In this document: positions 34,691-43,096 of the stretch, one piece after another
Layout of the letters: every line of letters begins with the position of its first letter
How positions within the stretch are numbered: the stretch's first letter is position 1
DNA from: Pontibacter sp. HSC-36F09
Lineage (GTDB): Bacteria > Bacteroidota > Bacteroidia > Cytophagales > Hymenobacteraceae
Assembly: GCF_024171605.1 (NCBI RefSeq)
Contig: NZ_JALKAA010000004.1
Location: 248,001-312,000, forward strand
Direction: 5' to 3'
DNA length: 64,000 nt
Program-made: the position numbers and the translations under genes
Notes under the pieces: generated by a model
What the model was told of the DNA's origin: nothing
Database searches by the model: none
What the model saw: only the letters and a program-made list of their open reading frames with translations

Positions 34691-36037
34691 ATGGTTTATC
34701 TTACCAGTAAGAGTACAATTTTATTGTTTTGCTTACTCCTTATCAACGCCTGTTCGTTCAGAACATCTGATAATCAGCAATATGTAAAAAAAGGCCGCAC
34801 GGTAGAGGTAGTGAAAGAGGGCGACAAGTATACCCTGTACCGCAACGGTGAACCGTACTTTATCAAGGGGGCCGCTGGATATGAACATTTTGACAAGGTA
34901 GCAGCCTATGGCGGCAATTCTATTAGGGTATGGCACACCGACGAGGATACCCAGCGCCTGCTGGACGAAGCGCATCAACAAGGCCTGACCGTGATGCTGG
35001 GGCTCTGGATGGAGCGTGAGCGGGAAGGGTTTAACTACTACGACAAAGACGACGTGGCCGCCCAGAGAGAGCGCCTGCGTGCGGAAGTTCTCAAATACAA
35101 AGACCATCCGGCCCTGCTGATGTGGGTGGTGGGCAACGAACTGTACGCGGAAGGGTCGAACGTGAAGGTATGGGATGCCGTGAATGGCGTGGCCGAAATG
35201 ATTCACGAAGTAGACCCCAATCACCCGACTACGACCACGGTGATGAACGTGCCAAAACAGGTGGTGAACCTAATCAACCGCCGCTGTCCGGCCATCGACA
35301 TTCTGTCTATCAACTCATTCGGAGCCCTGCACGACCTGCCTACTGAATTACGCGGAACGGACTGGAATGGTCCCTATGTGATAGCCGAGTTCGGAGGACG
35401 CGGATATTGGGAAACCAATACCACCTGGTGGTATGCGCCCATCGAACAGAACAGTTCTGAGAAAGCCGCCTTCGCCCGTGAAAGGTATGAGAAAACCGTA
35501 CTGGCTGACGCTGATCGCTGCCTGGGCGCCTACGCTTTTATCTGGGGCTACAAGTATGAAACGACACCGACCTGGTTCAGCATCATGACCGAAACTGGCG
35601 AAGAAACCGAAATGGCGCAGGTGATGCGCGAGATATGGAGCGGGAAAAGGAACTTCAACAGGGCGCCGCACATTGCATACCTGTCCCTCAAGGGCATTTT
35701 TCCATTAGACCAGGTATACCTGCAGCCCGGCGAATTGTCCACGGTAGCCGTGTTTGCAACTGATGCCGATGGCGATAGTCTGCGGGTAGATTGGGAGCTG
35801 CTGCCTGAAACCGTGAGTGAAGACGGCAACGCCATCAAAGAGCAAAAGCCAAAAGCCCTACCTGATGTGATCCAGCAAACGGAGGGCAACAGCGCCGTCC
35901 TGAAAGCCCCGCAGCGGGACGGCGCCTACCGGCTGTACGCCTATGTGTACGACGGCCAGGGGAACGTCGCCACCGCCAACTTTCCGTTTTATGTGAAGGC
36001 CGGCAACACCTTTAGTTCAGCATTGGATTTTTACTAA
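34691..36037 (+). CDS. Glycoside hydrolase lipoprotein, GH2/GH5-like TIM barrel
   Basis: A 448-residue lipoprotein. The ATG at 34691 gives the clean signal MVYLTSKSTILLFCLLLINAC; ATGs at 34628 and 34676 would only add hydrophilic residues. A barrel domain (about residues 40-310) carries WVVGNELY (Asn-Glu, acid/base) and YVIAEFGGRG (Glu nucleophile), the clan GH-A signature. The N-terminal strand YTLYRNGEPYFIKGAAGYEHFDK is typical of GH2-like barrels. A C-terminal cadherin/PKD-like beta domain (about 345-445; LSTVAVFATDADGDSLRVDWEL) follows. It most likely trims or remodels the product of the divergent GT2 synthase at the outer membrane or in the periplasm. Confidence 0.85.
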   Translation: MVYLTSKSTILLFCLLLINACSFRTSDNQQYVKKGRTVEVVKEGDKYTLYRNGEPYFIKGAAGYEHFDKVAAYGGNSIRVWHTDEDTQRLLDEAHQQGLTVMLGLWMEREREGFNYYDKDDVAAQRERLRAEVLKYKDHPALLMWVVGNELYAEGSNVKVWDAVNGVAEMIHEVDPNHPTTTTVMNVPKQVVNLINRRCPAIDILSINSFGALHDLPTELRGTDWNGPYVIAEFGGRGYWETNTTWWYAPIEQNSSEKAAFARERYEKTVLADADRCLGAYAFIWGYKYETTPTWFSIMTETGEETEMAQVMREIWSGKRNFNRAPHIAYLSLKGIFPLDQVYLQPGELSTVAVFATDADGDSLRVDWELLPETVSEDGNAIKEQKPKALPDVIQQTEGNSAVLKAPQRDGAYRLYAYVYDGQGNVATANFPFYVKAGNTFSSALDFY

Positions 36038-36275
36038 GCAAATCAACGCTGTAGTTAAATTATTTGGCTGATTTTTAGACTTATTTCATCGTCTTGCCCT
36101 GGGTTAATCTTTATTTAGTAACCGCTACAACCAATTCGGCGCTTCTACAGTAAACCACTTACCTCAGTTTTAGATTTAGGAGTAGTACAATTTAGACCGT
36201 TTCCGATAGAAGCAGTCTTCAGGCCATGCTGTCTCCTGCTGAACATTTCAAAGATCCTAGAGCCTGAATGAACAA

Positions 36276-37091
36276 ATGAACAAGCAACTGAATAATACAA
36301 AAATAAAAAAGGCCCAGTCCACGGGTATAGCTACCGGCACAATGTCAAAAAATGGGCAAAAAACCCCAAAAAAGCTGGAGGCGGGGGACTTTTACAAAGA
36401 GGCGTTGAGCCTGCTAGTGAAGAGCGAAGCGAAATTTCTGGTTGGAGGCGGACTCGCGCTGGACAGGTATACGGGAATCAACAGGGCCACCAAAGACCTC
36501 GACATTTTCTGCAAAGTAGGAGAGTGCCCGCGAATCCTCAAAACCTTTGCTGAGAGCGGCTATTATACCGAAATGACTGACCCCCGCTGGCTGGCCAAAG
36601 CCAAAAAGGAAGATCACCTGATGGACCTGATCTACAACAACCCGGCCAGCCTATGCCCTGTGGACGACCGCTGGTTTGAGTATGCCACTGAAGGCGAGTT
36701 GTATGGCGTCAAAGTGAAGTTTATGCCGCCCGAAGAGCTCATCTGGTGCAAACTGTACGTACAGAACCGGGAGCGTTACGATGGTTCTGACATCAACCAC
36801 CTCATCCTGCGCTGCGGCGAAAAGCTCGACTGGAACCGTCTTTGGTCCTATACCGAACAGCACTGGCAGCTTGTGCTGGCCCAGTTCATGAGCTTCCATT
36901 TTGTGTACCCATCCGACCGCGACATCATACCCCGCTGGCTGATGGACGAGCTGCTGCTGCGGGCCAAAGAGCAGTACGATGTGGAAACACCCAAAGAGAA
37001 AATCTGCCGGGGCCCCTACATCGATCAAACCCAGTATGGCCACGACATCACAGTTTGGGACTACAAAGCAATGACCATGCGCACCATATAG
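36276..37091 (+). CDS. Nucleotidyltransferase-fold protein
   Basis: A 271-residue protein with the start of a nucleotidyltransferase domain: FLVGGGLALDRYTGINR followed by ATKDLDIF gives the GG...DxD metal site (about residues 55-79). The strand with the third carboxylate is probably LMDLIY or a little later. The first 35 residues are Lys/Gln/Thr-rich and likely disordered. The family includes housekeeping NTases and antitoxin or toxin partners (AbiEii, MNT); no partner gene lies next to it. It stands alone, 238 bases after the glycosidase gene. Exact substrate unknown. Confidence 0.8.
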   Translation: MNKQLNNTKIKKAQSTGIATGTMSKNGQKTPKKLEAGDFYKEALSLLVKSEAKFLVGGGLALDRYTGINRATKDLDIFCKVGECPRILKTFAESGYYTEMTDPRWLAKAKKEDHLMDLIYNNPASLCPVDDRWFEYATEGELYGVKVKFMPPEELIWCKLYVQNRERYDGSDINHLILRCGEKLDWNRLWSYTEQHWQLVLAQFMSFHFVYPSDRDIIPRWLMDELLLRAKEQYDVETPKEKICRGPYIDQTQYGHDITVWDYKAMTMRTI

Positions 37092-37254
37092 ATACCAAGG
37101 CTGATGTGTACGCTGCTATACTTGTAGGAAACGGAATGAGACTTCGTGTTTTTCCAGAGTCAGTAGCAGATTTTTGGGCAGGTATAGTTTGTGTTTTAAT
37201 TCATCGTTCCTATAAGTATAGCGCTTAATCAAGAAGGCTATACCTACTGGTATC

Positions 37255-37293
37255 ACGACAAAGGCCCTGAGTTACATGGCCTTTGTCGTTTCA
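37255..37293 (+). terminator. Terminator hairpin between NTase and GNAT genes
   Basis: Perfect 12-bp stem ACGACAAAGGCC (37255-37266) and GGCCTTTGTCGT (37278-37289) with an 11-base loop. It is followed rightward only by TTTC and lies one base from the convergent GNAT stop. It could act for both genes, though the T-runs are short. Dispersed motif copies precede it at 37180 and 37239. Confidence 0.65.
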
Positions 37294-37776
37294 GAATTTA
37301 TCGCTGCGTCGCTCCAGCAGAATGGTGTTGTGCCATACGCCGTGCAACTGGGCAATGCGGTCGCGGTAGCCGATCTGCCGGAAACCGTGCCGTTCCTGCA
37401 TGCGCAGGCTGGTGGTATTATCGGCGAAGGTGGAGGATTGCAGCGTCCAGATGCCGTTGGCCTCGCTCTCCTCGATCATAGCGCGCATCAGTTGGTCGGC
37501 TATACCTTTGCCACGGTGGTGGGTAGCAATGTAAATGCTGAACTCAGCCACGCCACGGTAGCAGGCTCTGGAAGACACAGGCAGCAGCGCCACCCAACCC
37601 AGCACTTCATCGTTTTCAATCGCCACCAAACGGGTATGTGGCAGATGGCTACGGTCCCATTCTTCCCAGGTGGGCACTTCGGTGTTGAAGGTCGAGTAGC
37701 CGGTTTCCAGGCCCTCGCCATAGATGCGGAGTACCTCGTTTGCATGCTCCGCTTGCATCGGTACAAGCTGTATCAT
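37291..37776 (-). CDS. GNAT N-acetyltransferase (phosphinothricin acetyltransferase-like)
   Basis: A 161-residue acetyltransferase. The family shows ETGYSTFNTEVPTWEEWD (substrate side, as in the PAT group), the central strand AEFSIYIATHHRGKGIADQLM with the acetyl-CoA pyrophosphate loop (HRGKGIA), and SSTFADNTTSLRMQERHGFRQIGYRD. The typical role is acetylation of amino-group toxins such as phosphinothricin or methionine sulfone; the real substrate is unknown. Its start is 3 bases from the stop of the EamA gene, so both are read as one unit. Confidence 0.9.
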   Translation of the reverse strand: MIQLVPMQAEHANEVLRIYGEGLETGYSTFNTEVPTWEEWDRSHLPHTRLVAIENDEVLGWVALLPVSSRACYRGVAEFSIYIATHHRGKGIADQLMRAMIEESEANGIWTLQSSTFADNTTSLRMQERHGFRQIGYRDRIAQLHGVWHNTILLERRSDKF

Positions 37777-37779
37777 CGC

Positions 37780-38205
37780 CTATTTCCAGATCAAAATTAG
37801 CGTGCCGCACAAGATCACACCCATACCTAGTAGCAGGCGCGGTGTGAGCGGCTCGTTCAGCAAAAAGTATGAGAGGCCTACCGTCACCAGTATACCTGCC
37901 CGGTCTATTGTCGCCACCACCGACACATCGGCTGTTTTGATGGCTTTAAAGTACAGAATCCAGTAGACGGCGGTGCAGGCGCCGGCCAGTATGAACCAGG
38001 TGAGCGTTTTGTTGTCGATTTGCCGGGCTGTTTTGAGTCCGCCTGCGTACAGCGCGTGCCCGAGCACCATCATAAACAGCACCCCCGTGCGTATAACCAA
38101 AGCCAGGTGCTCGTTGGCATTGTTATTCATTCCCATCTTCGCAAACACCATTGCCACGCCCCCTGTGAGCATGGCAACGAGTGCATATCCTAACCAAGGT
38201 TCCAT
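37780..38205 (-). CDS. Single-domain EamA/DMT transporter
   Basis: A 141-residue protein with about five membrane helices, one EamA unit. Family-typical are AMLTGGVAMVFAKMGM at the start, KTADVSVVATIDRAGILVTVGLSYFLLNEPLTPRLLLGMGVILCG at the end (the conserved Glu-Pro turn in LNEPL). Single-unit members act as dimers. The ATG at 38205 (MEPWLGYAL) is chosen; the frame is open to an ATG at 38229. It is followed 3 bases later by the GNAT gene, which suggests that the two serve resistance to or export of the same compound. Confidence 0.85.
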   Translation of the reverse strand: MEPWLGYALVAMLTGGVAMVFAKMGMNNNANEHLALVIRTGVLFMMVLGHALYAGGLKTARQIDNKTLTWFILAGACTAVYWILYFKAIKTADVSVVATIDRAGILVTVGLSYFLLNEPLTPRLLLGMGVILCGTLILIWK

Positions 38206-38302
38206 TATCCTATAAATTTCAGGCTGCAATAGTACGATAGGTTTTGTTCTTTCCCGCTACTTCCAGTCGGAATTTTTTATCCTATTGCCAGCCCCAGCAC
38301 TT

Positions 38303-39331
38303 TTACTTTTTGGTGAGCTGGCTAGCGGCTCTCACCTGAATAATTTCCGCTTTCATGGCTTCCAGATCAGTACGGAATTTTGGACTCTTCATCAGCTTGT
38401 GCACAAACTGGCGGGCAAACTCTTTCCCGGCCTCCGAGTCGCTTGGGTAGTGCACCCCGCGGGTTTCTCTGGAGAAGGCCATGTCACTGGCAACACCCAG
38501 GAAGTGATCCTGATACTCTGGGAAGATGTGGCCCAAAATATAGGCATGCACATGGGAAGTTGAAGAATGTCCGCTCGGGTAGGAGGCGTGTCCCGGCGCT
38601 TCGAGGTTTTCCAGGCGGCTGTCCAGTTGGTATGGTCTCGGGCGCTTGAAGTCGTTTTTGAGTGAGAAGATATAATAAGTAGCGTCCTGTATTACATGCT
38701 GAAATACCTTTGATGTAACCGGCAGCTTTTCTGCATTGAACCATGGCCCAAGATCGCGCCCGATGTAGAACAAGCTGTTGAGGTTTCGGGTATAGTCCGC
38801 ATCAGTTGGGTTGGTAGTCAGTGGGTCGTAGTATACGGCAGCCAAGGTTTCGGTACGGTTAATGGCTTCGGCATTCCGGTTCTTTTGCAGGTATAGCAGA
38901 AAGTCGAGTTCAGCGCGGGTCTCAGCAGAGTTATTGGCCGGAAAAGGCTTCAGTTTGAACTTGCTGACGGGCACATCTACGTATACTGTGCGCAGCTTCA
39001 GGTAGGCGCCCCGTTTGAAATCTGCTTCCGGAAAGGTGATGTCATCCAAAGATCGGATGGCCACATCCAACTTATTTTCTTTTGCGGGTTTCTTGCCGCC
39101 ATCAATTACCATAGTCGTTTGAGCAAGCGCCGCTGTTTGCAGGGCCATGCTCAATAGCAAGACCAAGGTTAATATGCGGAGGGGAGAGGCCCCTTTATGT
39201 TGGCGCTCACAAGCGGCTTTGTTGCAGGTATGCTGCGCATCCGGCTGCTGTTCTTTTGTCGTTTGGCTGTGCTGCGCTGCTTTTTGATTTTTGACAGACT
39301 GCGGTGTTGCGAATTGATAGATCGGTTCCAT
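38303..39331 (-). CDS. PAP2-superfamily class A acid phosphatase
   Basis: A phosphatase of up to 342 residues. The three-part active site is complete: KRPRP, YPSGHSS (nucleophile-side His) and SRETRGVHYPSDSEAG (second His and Asp). The body is family length, but about 50 hydrophilic Gln/Lys/Thr-rich residues come before the signal peptide (about residues 53-71, LRILTLVLLLSMALQ ... AQT). The only ATGs are at 39331 and within the signal segment. A TTG in the signal region could be the true start, giving a normal exported protein of about 290 residues. Likely periplasmic, releasing phosphate from organic esters. Confidence 0.85.
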   Translation of the reverse strand: MEPIYQFATPQSVKNQKAAQHSQTTKEQQPDAQHTCNKAACERQHKGASPLRILTLVLLLSMALQTAALAQTTMVIDGGKKPAKENKLDVAIRSLDDITFPEADFKRGAYLKLRTVYVDVPVSKFKLKPFPANNSAETRAELDFLLYLQKNRNAEAINRTETLAAVYYDPLTTNPTDADYTRNLNSLFYIGRDLGPWFNAEKLPVTSKVFQHVIQDATYYIFSLKNDFKRPRPYQLDSRLENLEAPGHASYPSGHSSTSHVHAYILGHIFPEYQDHFLGVASDMAFSRETRGVHYPSDSEAGKEFARQFVHKLMKSPKFRTDLEAMKAEIIQVRAASQLTKK

Positions 39332-39479
39332 GTGATGAATTCTTTATTGTTTTGGTTTAAATTCATCAGGATGACGGGGAGGGGAGCGGAAAGACGCAGG
39401 GGTTTGGAAAAAATTTATAACAAGTTTTTGGATTAGACGATTGACAGAAATCTTATGCATGGTTGTTATCCTCCTACCT

Positions 39480-40080
39480 TTTTTGTCTGAATCAGGATTT
39501 ACAGGATTTTAAGATTTACAGGATTCTCGTGCACGATTGTCATCCCCCTGCCCCCTTCGAAGTACAGGGCCGTTAAGTTCTGCAGACAACTATCCCCTTG
39601 AGGGGATTATAGGGGTGTAACTTCAATCCTTGAATGCCAATCATTAGCTAATTTGCTTTTCTCTTACATCAGTCAACACCCCTCTGCGCTCCCCTCAAGG
39701 GGAGAATTTGGTAGAACTTAACGGCCCTGCCCTTCAAAGGGGGACTCTCCTGTAGCTGCCAGTCCACAGGTATAAACTTCGTTGTAATTGTTCTGTTATA
39801 CCGGGTCCAACCACCCCTAACCCCTCCTTGTCTAAGGAGGGGAGTCTGGAGTTGCCATTTCACAGGTCTAGGCTTCGTAGTACGCATCAAACACCACTGA
39901 CAGGTATAGCAAGAGTAACTTGCACCGTAAGCGATGAAACAGATAGCTCTAACCAGGTGCACAAAACGACGCTCCACTGTTCGAGCGTTCAGCGAGTTTG
40001 GAGCGTCTTGATTTTTTTGCTTACTTTTTTCATCAAGGAAAAAAGTAGGTGCCCGCCGCACAGGCGAAGCTATAAAACAA
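39480..40080 (+). repeat. Dispersed composite repeat, copy A
   Basis: It sits inside a 1004-base gap (39332-40335) without a gene. It contains four recognisable modules in order: GATTTACAGGATT (39490-39525); a nested inverted pair (39559-39619 and 39676-39735) with GGGCCGTTAAGTTCT and CCCCTTGAGGGG; CCACCCCTAACCCCTCCTTG with its hairpin arm AAGGAGGGG (39811-39843); and CTTGATTTTTTTGCTTAC, followed by a TACTTTTTTC/GAAAAAAGTA hairpin (40007-40048). The same modules occur in reverse orientation at 58.5-58.9 kb. A 130-residue frame across it ends as nonsense, so it is not a gene. The rest of the gap (40081-40300) carries several motif copies and the pepD promoter. Confidence 0.8.
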
Positions 40081-40335
40081 ATTAGCTTAAGGTATAGGAA
40101 GGCTTAAGCTACGCTAGGTATAGGTATACCACGCCAGCTATAACTTGTACGGGGCCAGAGGCCCCACGATAGCAGACACAAGCGGGGACGCTTGCGCCAC
40201 AGCTAATAGCTATACTGCAACCACTGAGTATACACCCGCAAACCAAAACCTTTCCCATATTCTTACTACCTTAGCGCCACATTGCCGCCGGCAGTAGCGG
40301 ATAAGAAATTCAACATTAGACATAAACAATCATAC

Positions 40336-41799
40336 ATGAGCACTGAAGTAAGAGCACTCGAGCCGAAAGCCCTCTGGAATAATTTCGCTGACCTGAACGC
40401 CGTGGCGCGGCCATCCAAAAAAGAAGAACGTGTCGTTGCCTTCATGATGGAGTTCGGTCAGAAACTCGGCTTGGAAACCATCCAGGACGAGATCGGCAAC
40501 GTCATCATCAAGAAACCCGCCACAACGGGTATGGAAGACCGCAAAACGGTGCTGATTCAGAGCCACGTCGACATGGTGCACCAGAAAAACGCAGATACAG
40601 ATTTCGATTTTAACACGCAGGGCATCGATATGTATGTGGACGGTGACTGGGTGAAGGCACGCGGCACGACACTGGGTGCTGACAACGGACTGGGTGTGGC
40701 TTCCATCATGACTTTGCTTGCCGCTAAGGATATTGCGCATCCAGCCATTGAGGCGTTGTTTACGATAGACGAAGAGACAGGTATGACCGGTGCCCTCGGC
40801 CTGAAAGGCGGGGTGCTGGAAGCTGAGATCATGCTTAACCTCGACACCGAAGACGACACCGAACTGACCATCGGCTGCGCCGGCGGTGTGGACATTAACG
40901 CCAGCGACACTTACCAGCCGGAAGGTATAAACGGCGATATGAAAGGTTATAAGCTGAGCATTAAAGGCCTGACTGGCGGACACTCCGGTATGGACATTTA
41001 CCTGGGTCGCGGCAATGCTAATAAACTAATGAACCGTTTGCTGCACCAGGCTGCTGAAAAAGTTGGCCTGCGCATCGGCTCAATCGACGGGGGTAGCCTT
41101 CGCAATGCTATTCCGCGTGAGTCGGTGGCTGTGGTGGCTATACCTGCTGGCGAGGCGGCAGCTTTCGAAAAGTTTGTGGAAGAACTGACGACCATTCTGA
41201 AGAACGAGCATGCTACGACTGATCCTAATCTGGCTGTGACGGTAGAGCAGGTAGAAGCTCCGGCGCAGGTATTGCCAGCTGATTATCAGGCAGATTTGTT
41301 GCGTGCGCTTTACGCCTGCCAAAACGGGGTGTATCGCATGAGTCCGGACATTGAACACCTGGTGCAGACCTCCAACAACGTAGCCCGCGTGCTGGTGCAG
41401 GACGGCAAACTGACCGTGCAGTGCCTCACGCGCAGCTCCGTGGACAGTGAGAAAATGGACCTGGCTGCTGGAATTAAAAGCGCACTTGAGTTAGCCGGTG
41501 CTACCGTGTCACTGAGCGGGATGTATCCGGGCTGGATGCCTCGTCCGGGTGCCGGCATCGTGCAGCTGATGAGTGACCTCTACAGAGAGAAGTATAACGG
41601 GGAAGCCCACGTGAATGCCTGCCACGCCGGTTTGGAGTGCGGTATCATCGGGGCAAATTATCCGGAAATGGAGATGATCTCGTTCGGACCTAACATCCGC
41701 GGCGCACACTCACCTGACGAAAAAGTACAGATCAGCTCGGTGCAGAAGTACTGGGATTTCCTGCTGGATACGCTGAAACGTATACCTGCGAAGGCGTAA
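40336..41799 (+). CDS. pepD: Aminoacyl-histidine dipeptidase PepD (M20)
   Basis: A 487-residue cytosolic dipeptidase. The di-zinc site is visible: His in VLIQSHVDMVHQ, bridging Asp in TTLGADNGLGVA, catalytic Glu-Glu in FTIDEETGMTG, Asp in LNLDTEDD, and the late His in ISFGPNIRGAHSPDE. The insert domain with GLTGGHSGMDI lies between. The ATG at 40336 (MSTEVRALEPKALWNNF) matches the family start; the ATG at 40282 would add an odd 18 residues. A TACCTTAG element at about 40268 resembles the TAnnTTTG box with one mismatch. A strong terminator follows 25 bases after the stop. Confidence 0.95.
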   Translation: MSTEVRALEPKALWNNFADLNAVARPSKKEERVVAFMMEFGQKLGLETIQDEIGNVIIKKPATTGMEDRKTVLIQSHVDMVHQKNADTDFDFNTQGIDMYVDGDWVKARGTTLGADNGLGVASIMTLLAAKDIAHPAIEALFTIDEETGMTGALGLKGGVLEAEIMLNLDTEDDTELTIGCAGGVDINASDTYQPEGINGDMKGYKLSIKGLTGGHSGMDIYLGRGNANKLMNRLLHQAAEKVGLRIGSIDGGSLRNAIPRESVAVVAIPAGEAAAFEKFVEELTTILKNEHATTDPNLAVTVEQVEAPAQVLPADYQADLLRALYACQNGVYRMSPDIEHLVQTSNNVARVLVQDGKLTVQCLTRSSVDSEKMDLAAGIKSALELAGATVSLSGMYPGWMPRPGAGIVQLMSDLYREKYNGEAHVNACHAGLECGIIGANYPEMEMISFGPNIRGAHSPDEKVQISSVQKYWDFLLDTLKRIPAKA

Positions 41800-41822
41800 C
41801 ACTAACTTAGGCCTATAAAGCA

Positions 41823-41858
41823 AAGCCCCTTCCGGAATCATCCGGAAGGGGCTTTTTT
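41823..41858. terminator. Bidirectional terminator between pepD and the signalling operon
   Basis: Perfect 14-bp stem AAGCCCCTTCCGGA (41823-41836) and TCCGGAAGGGGCTT (41841-41854) with loop ATCA, then TTTT. Both convergent genes end close by (41799 and 41885). The T-run runs directly into a dispersed motif copy (TATACCTG). Confidence 0.9.
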
Positions 41859-41884
41859 ATACCTGAATATCAGCTTTCTAAATT

Positions 41885-43096
41885 CTAAACTCCCTTCAGG
41901 TATACCCTGAATTCTGAGCCTTTACCCTGTTCGCTGTCGCACTCTATTTTGCCATCGCAGTTCTCCACGATCCGCTTCACGATAGCCAGGCCGACGCCGG
42001 TGCCTTCTACGTGCGCATGCAAGCGCTTGAACATGTCAAATACCTTTTTCCGGTCATCCGATCTTATACCAAGCCCATTGTCTTTGACACGGAACACGGT
42101 ATAGGCACCTTCGCGGTAAGTGCTGACCTCGATCAGCGGCGGACGCTCCGGTGAGCTGTACTTGATGGCATTCGATACGAGATTATAGACGATACTGCGC
42201 AGATTTTTTCGTGAAAAAACCATTTCCGGCACCTCAGAAAAGTCTGTGTCGATCGTGGCGTCGTATTTGAGAATCAGGTCCTGGATATTCATGGTCACAT
42301 CATCGATCAACTCCGCAAACCGAACACTTTCGATGGGTGCTTCGTCCTGGTGCTGCAGCTTGGCCACTTCAGTCAGGTCCATAAGCGTGTGCTTGAACCG
42401 ACCGATGGCATCCTGAATCATGTGCATGATGATGTTCAACTCACCGTGATCAGGCTCGGGGTTATCCAGCACCTCTCTCAGCGCCACTACCAGCCCTTCG
42501 ATGTTATTAATAGGGGCTTTCAGATCGTGTGAGGCGGTATAGACGAAGTTGTCCAGGTCTTTGTTCACGCGGGTGAGTTCGGCTGTGCGGGCGTTTACTC
42601 TTTCTTCCAGCTCGCGGTTAATCTCCTGGGTGCGTTTGTGGGCGAGTTCTACTTCTTTCTTTTGCAGGTAAAAGCGCACAAAAGCCGTTACTTTGGCCTT
42701 GGTGATGGCAGGGTGCAGGGGTTTAAACAGAAAATCCACGGCACCGGCCTCAAATCCCTCCATCACATGCACATCCTGCTGGTTAATGGCCGTCACGAAG
42801 ATGATCGGAATGTCGCGTGTTTTGGAAATATCGCGCAGGTAGCGGGCTACTTCGTAACCGTTCATACCGGGCATCTGCACATCCAGCAAAATAAGGGCTA
42901 TTTCTTCCTGCAAAGCAATTTTCAGGGCTTCTTCGCCTGAATTGGCAAGCAGGTAGTCGGTATTGTCGCCGTCTTCCGACAGCAGGCTCGCCAGGCTGAC
43001 AAGGTTTTCCTGCTTATCGTCCACGAGCAATATCTTTACCGGATGGGTAGTAGTAGGCAAGGTCGTAATAGGTAAGATATCGTGGTCAGTGTCCAT
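41885..43096 (-). CDS. Receiver-histidine kinase fusion
   Basis: A 403-residue cytoplasmic protein. A receiver domain comes first (about residues 20-140; DD at 26-27, phospho-acceptor Asp72 in LLDVQMPG), then a coiled-coil linker (145-183), an H-box with YTASHDLKAPINN (His190) and an ATPase domain (about 295-403; VSNAIKYSS, DNGLGI, GTGVGLAI). No membrane segment or sensor domain is present, so its input should come as phosphate from another kinase, most simply the hybrid kinase encoded upstream in the same unit. Its start overlaps the CheB-type gene by 11 bases. It is the last gene of the operon. Confidence 0.93.
   Translation of the reverse strand: MDTDHDILPITTLPTTTHPVKILLVDDKQENLVSLASLLSEDGDNTDYLLANSGEEALKIALQEEIALILLDVQMPGMNGYEVARYLRDISKTRDIPIIFVTAINQQDVHVMEGFEAGAVDFLFKPLHPAITKAKVTAFVRFYLQKKEVELAHKRTQEINRELEERVNARTAELTRVNKDLDNFVYTASHDLKAPINNIEGLVVALREVLDNPEPDHGELNIIMHMIQDAIGRFKHTLMDLTEVAKLQHQDEAPIESVRFAELIDDVTMNIQDLILKYDATIDTDFSEVPEMVFSRKNLRSIVYNLVSNAIKYSSPERPPLIEVSTYREGAYTVFRVKDNGLGIRSDDRKKVFDMFKRLHAHVEGTGVGLAIVKRIVENCDGKIECDSEQGKGSEFRVYLKGV

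Noticed and set aside
39669..40061. A 130-codon leftward frame with TFFLDEKSKQKNQD
   Set aside because: The peptide arises from the repeated A/T hairpin module and recurs in repeat copy B in a different context, so it marks the repeat and not a protein.
40282..40335. Upstream ATG for pepD
   Set aside because: The extra 18 residues are not family-like, while the ATG at 40336 gives the expected N-terminus.
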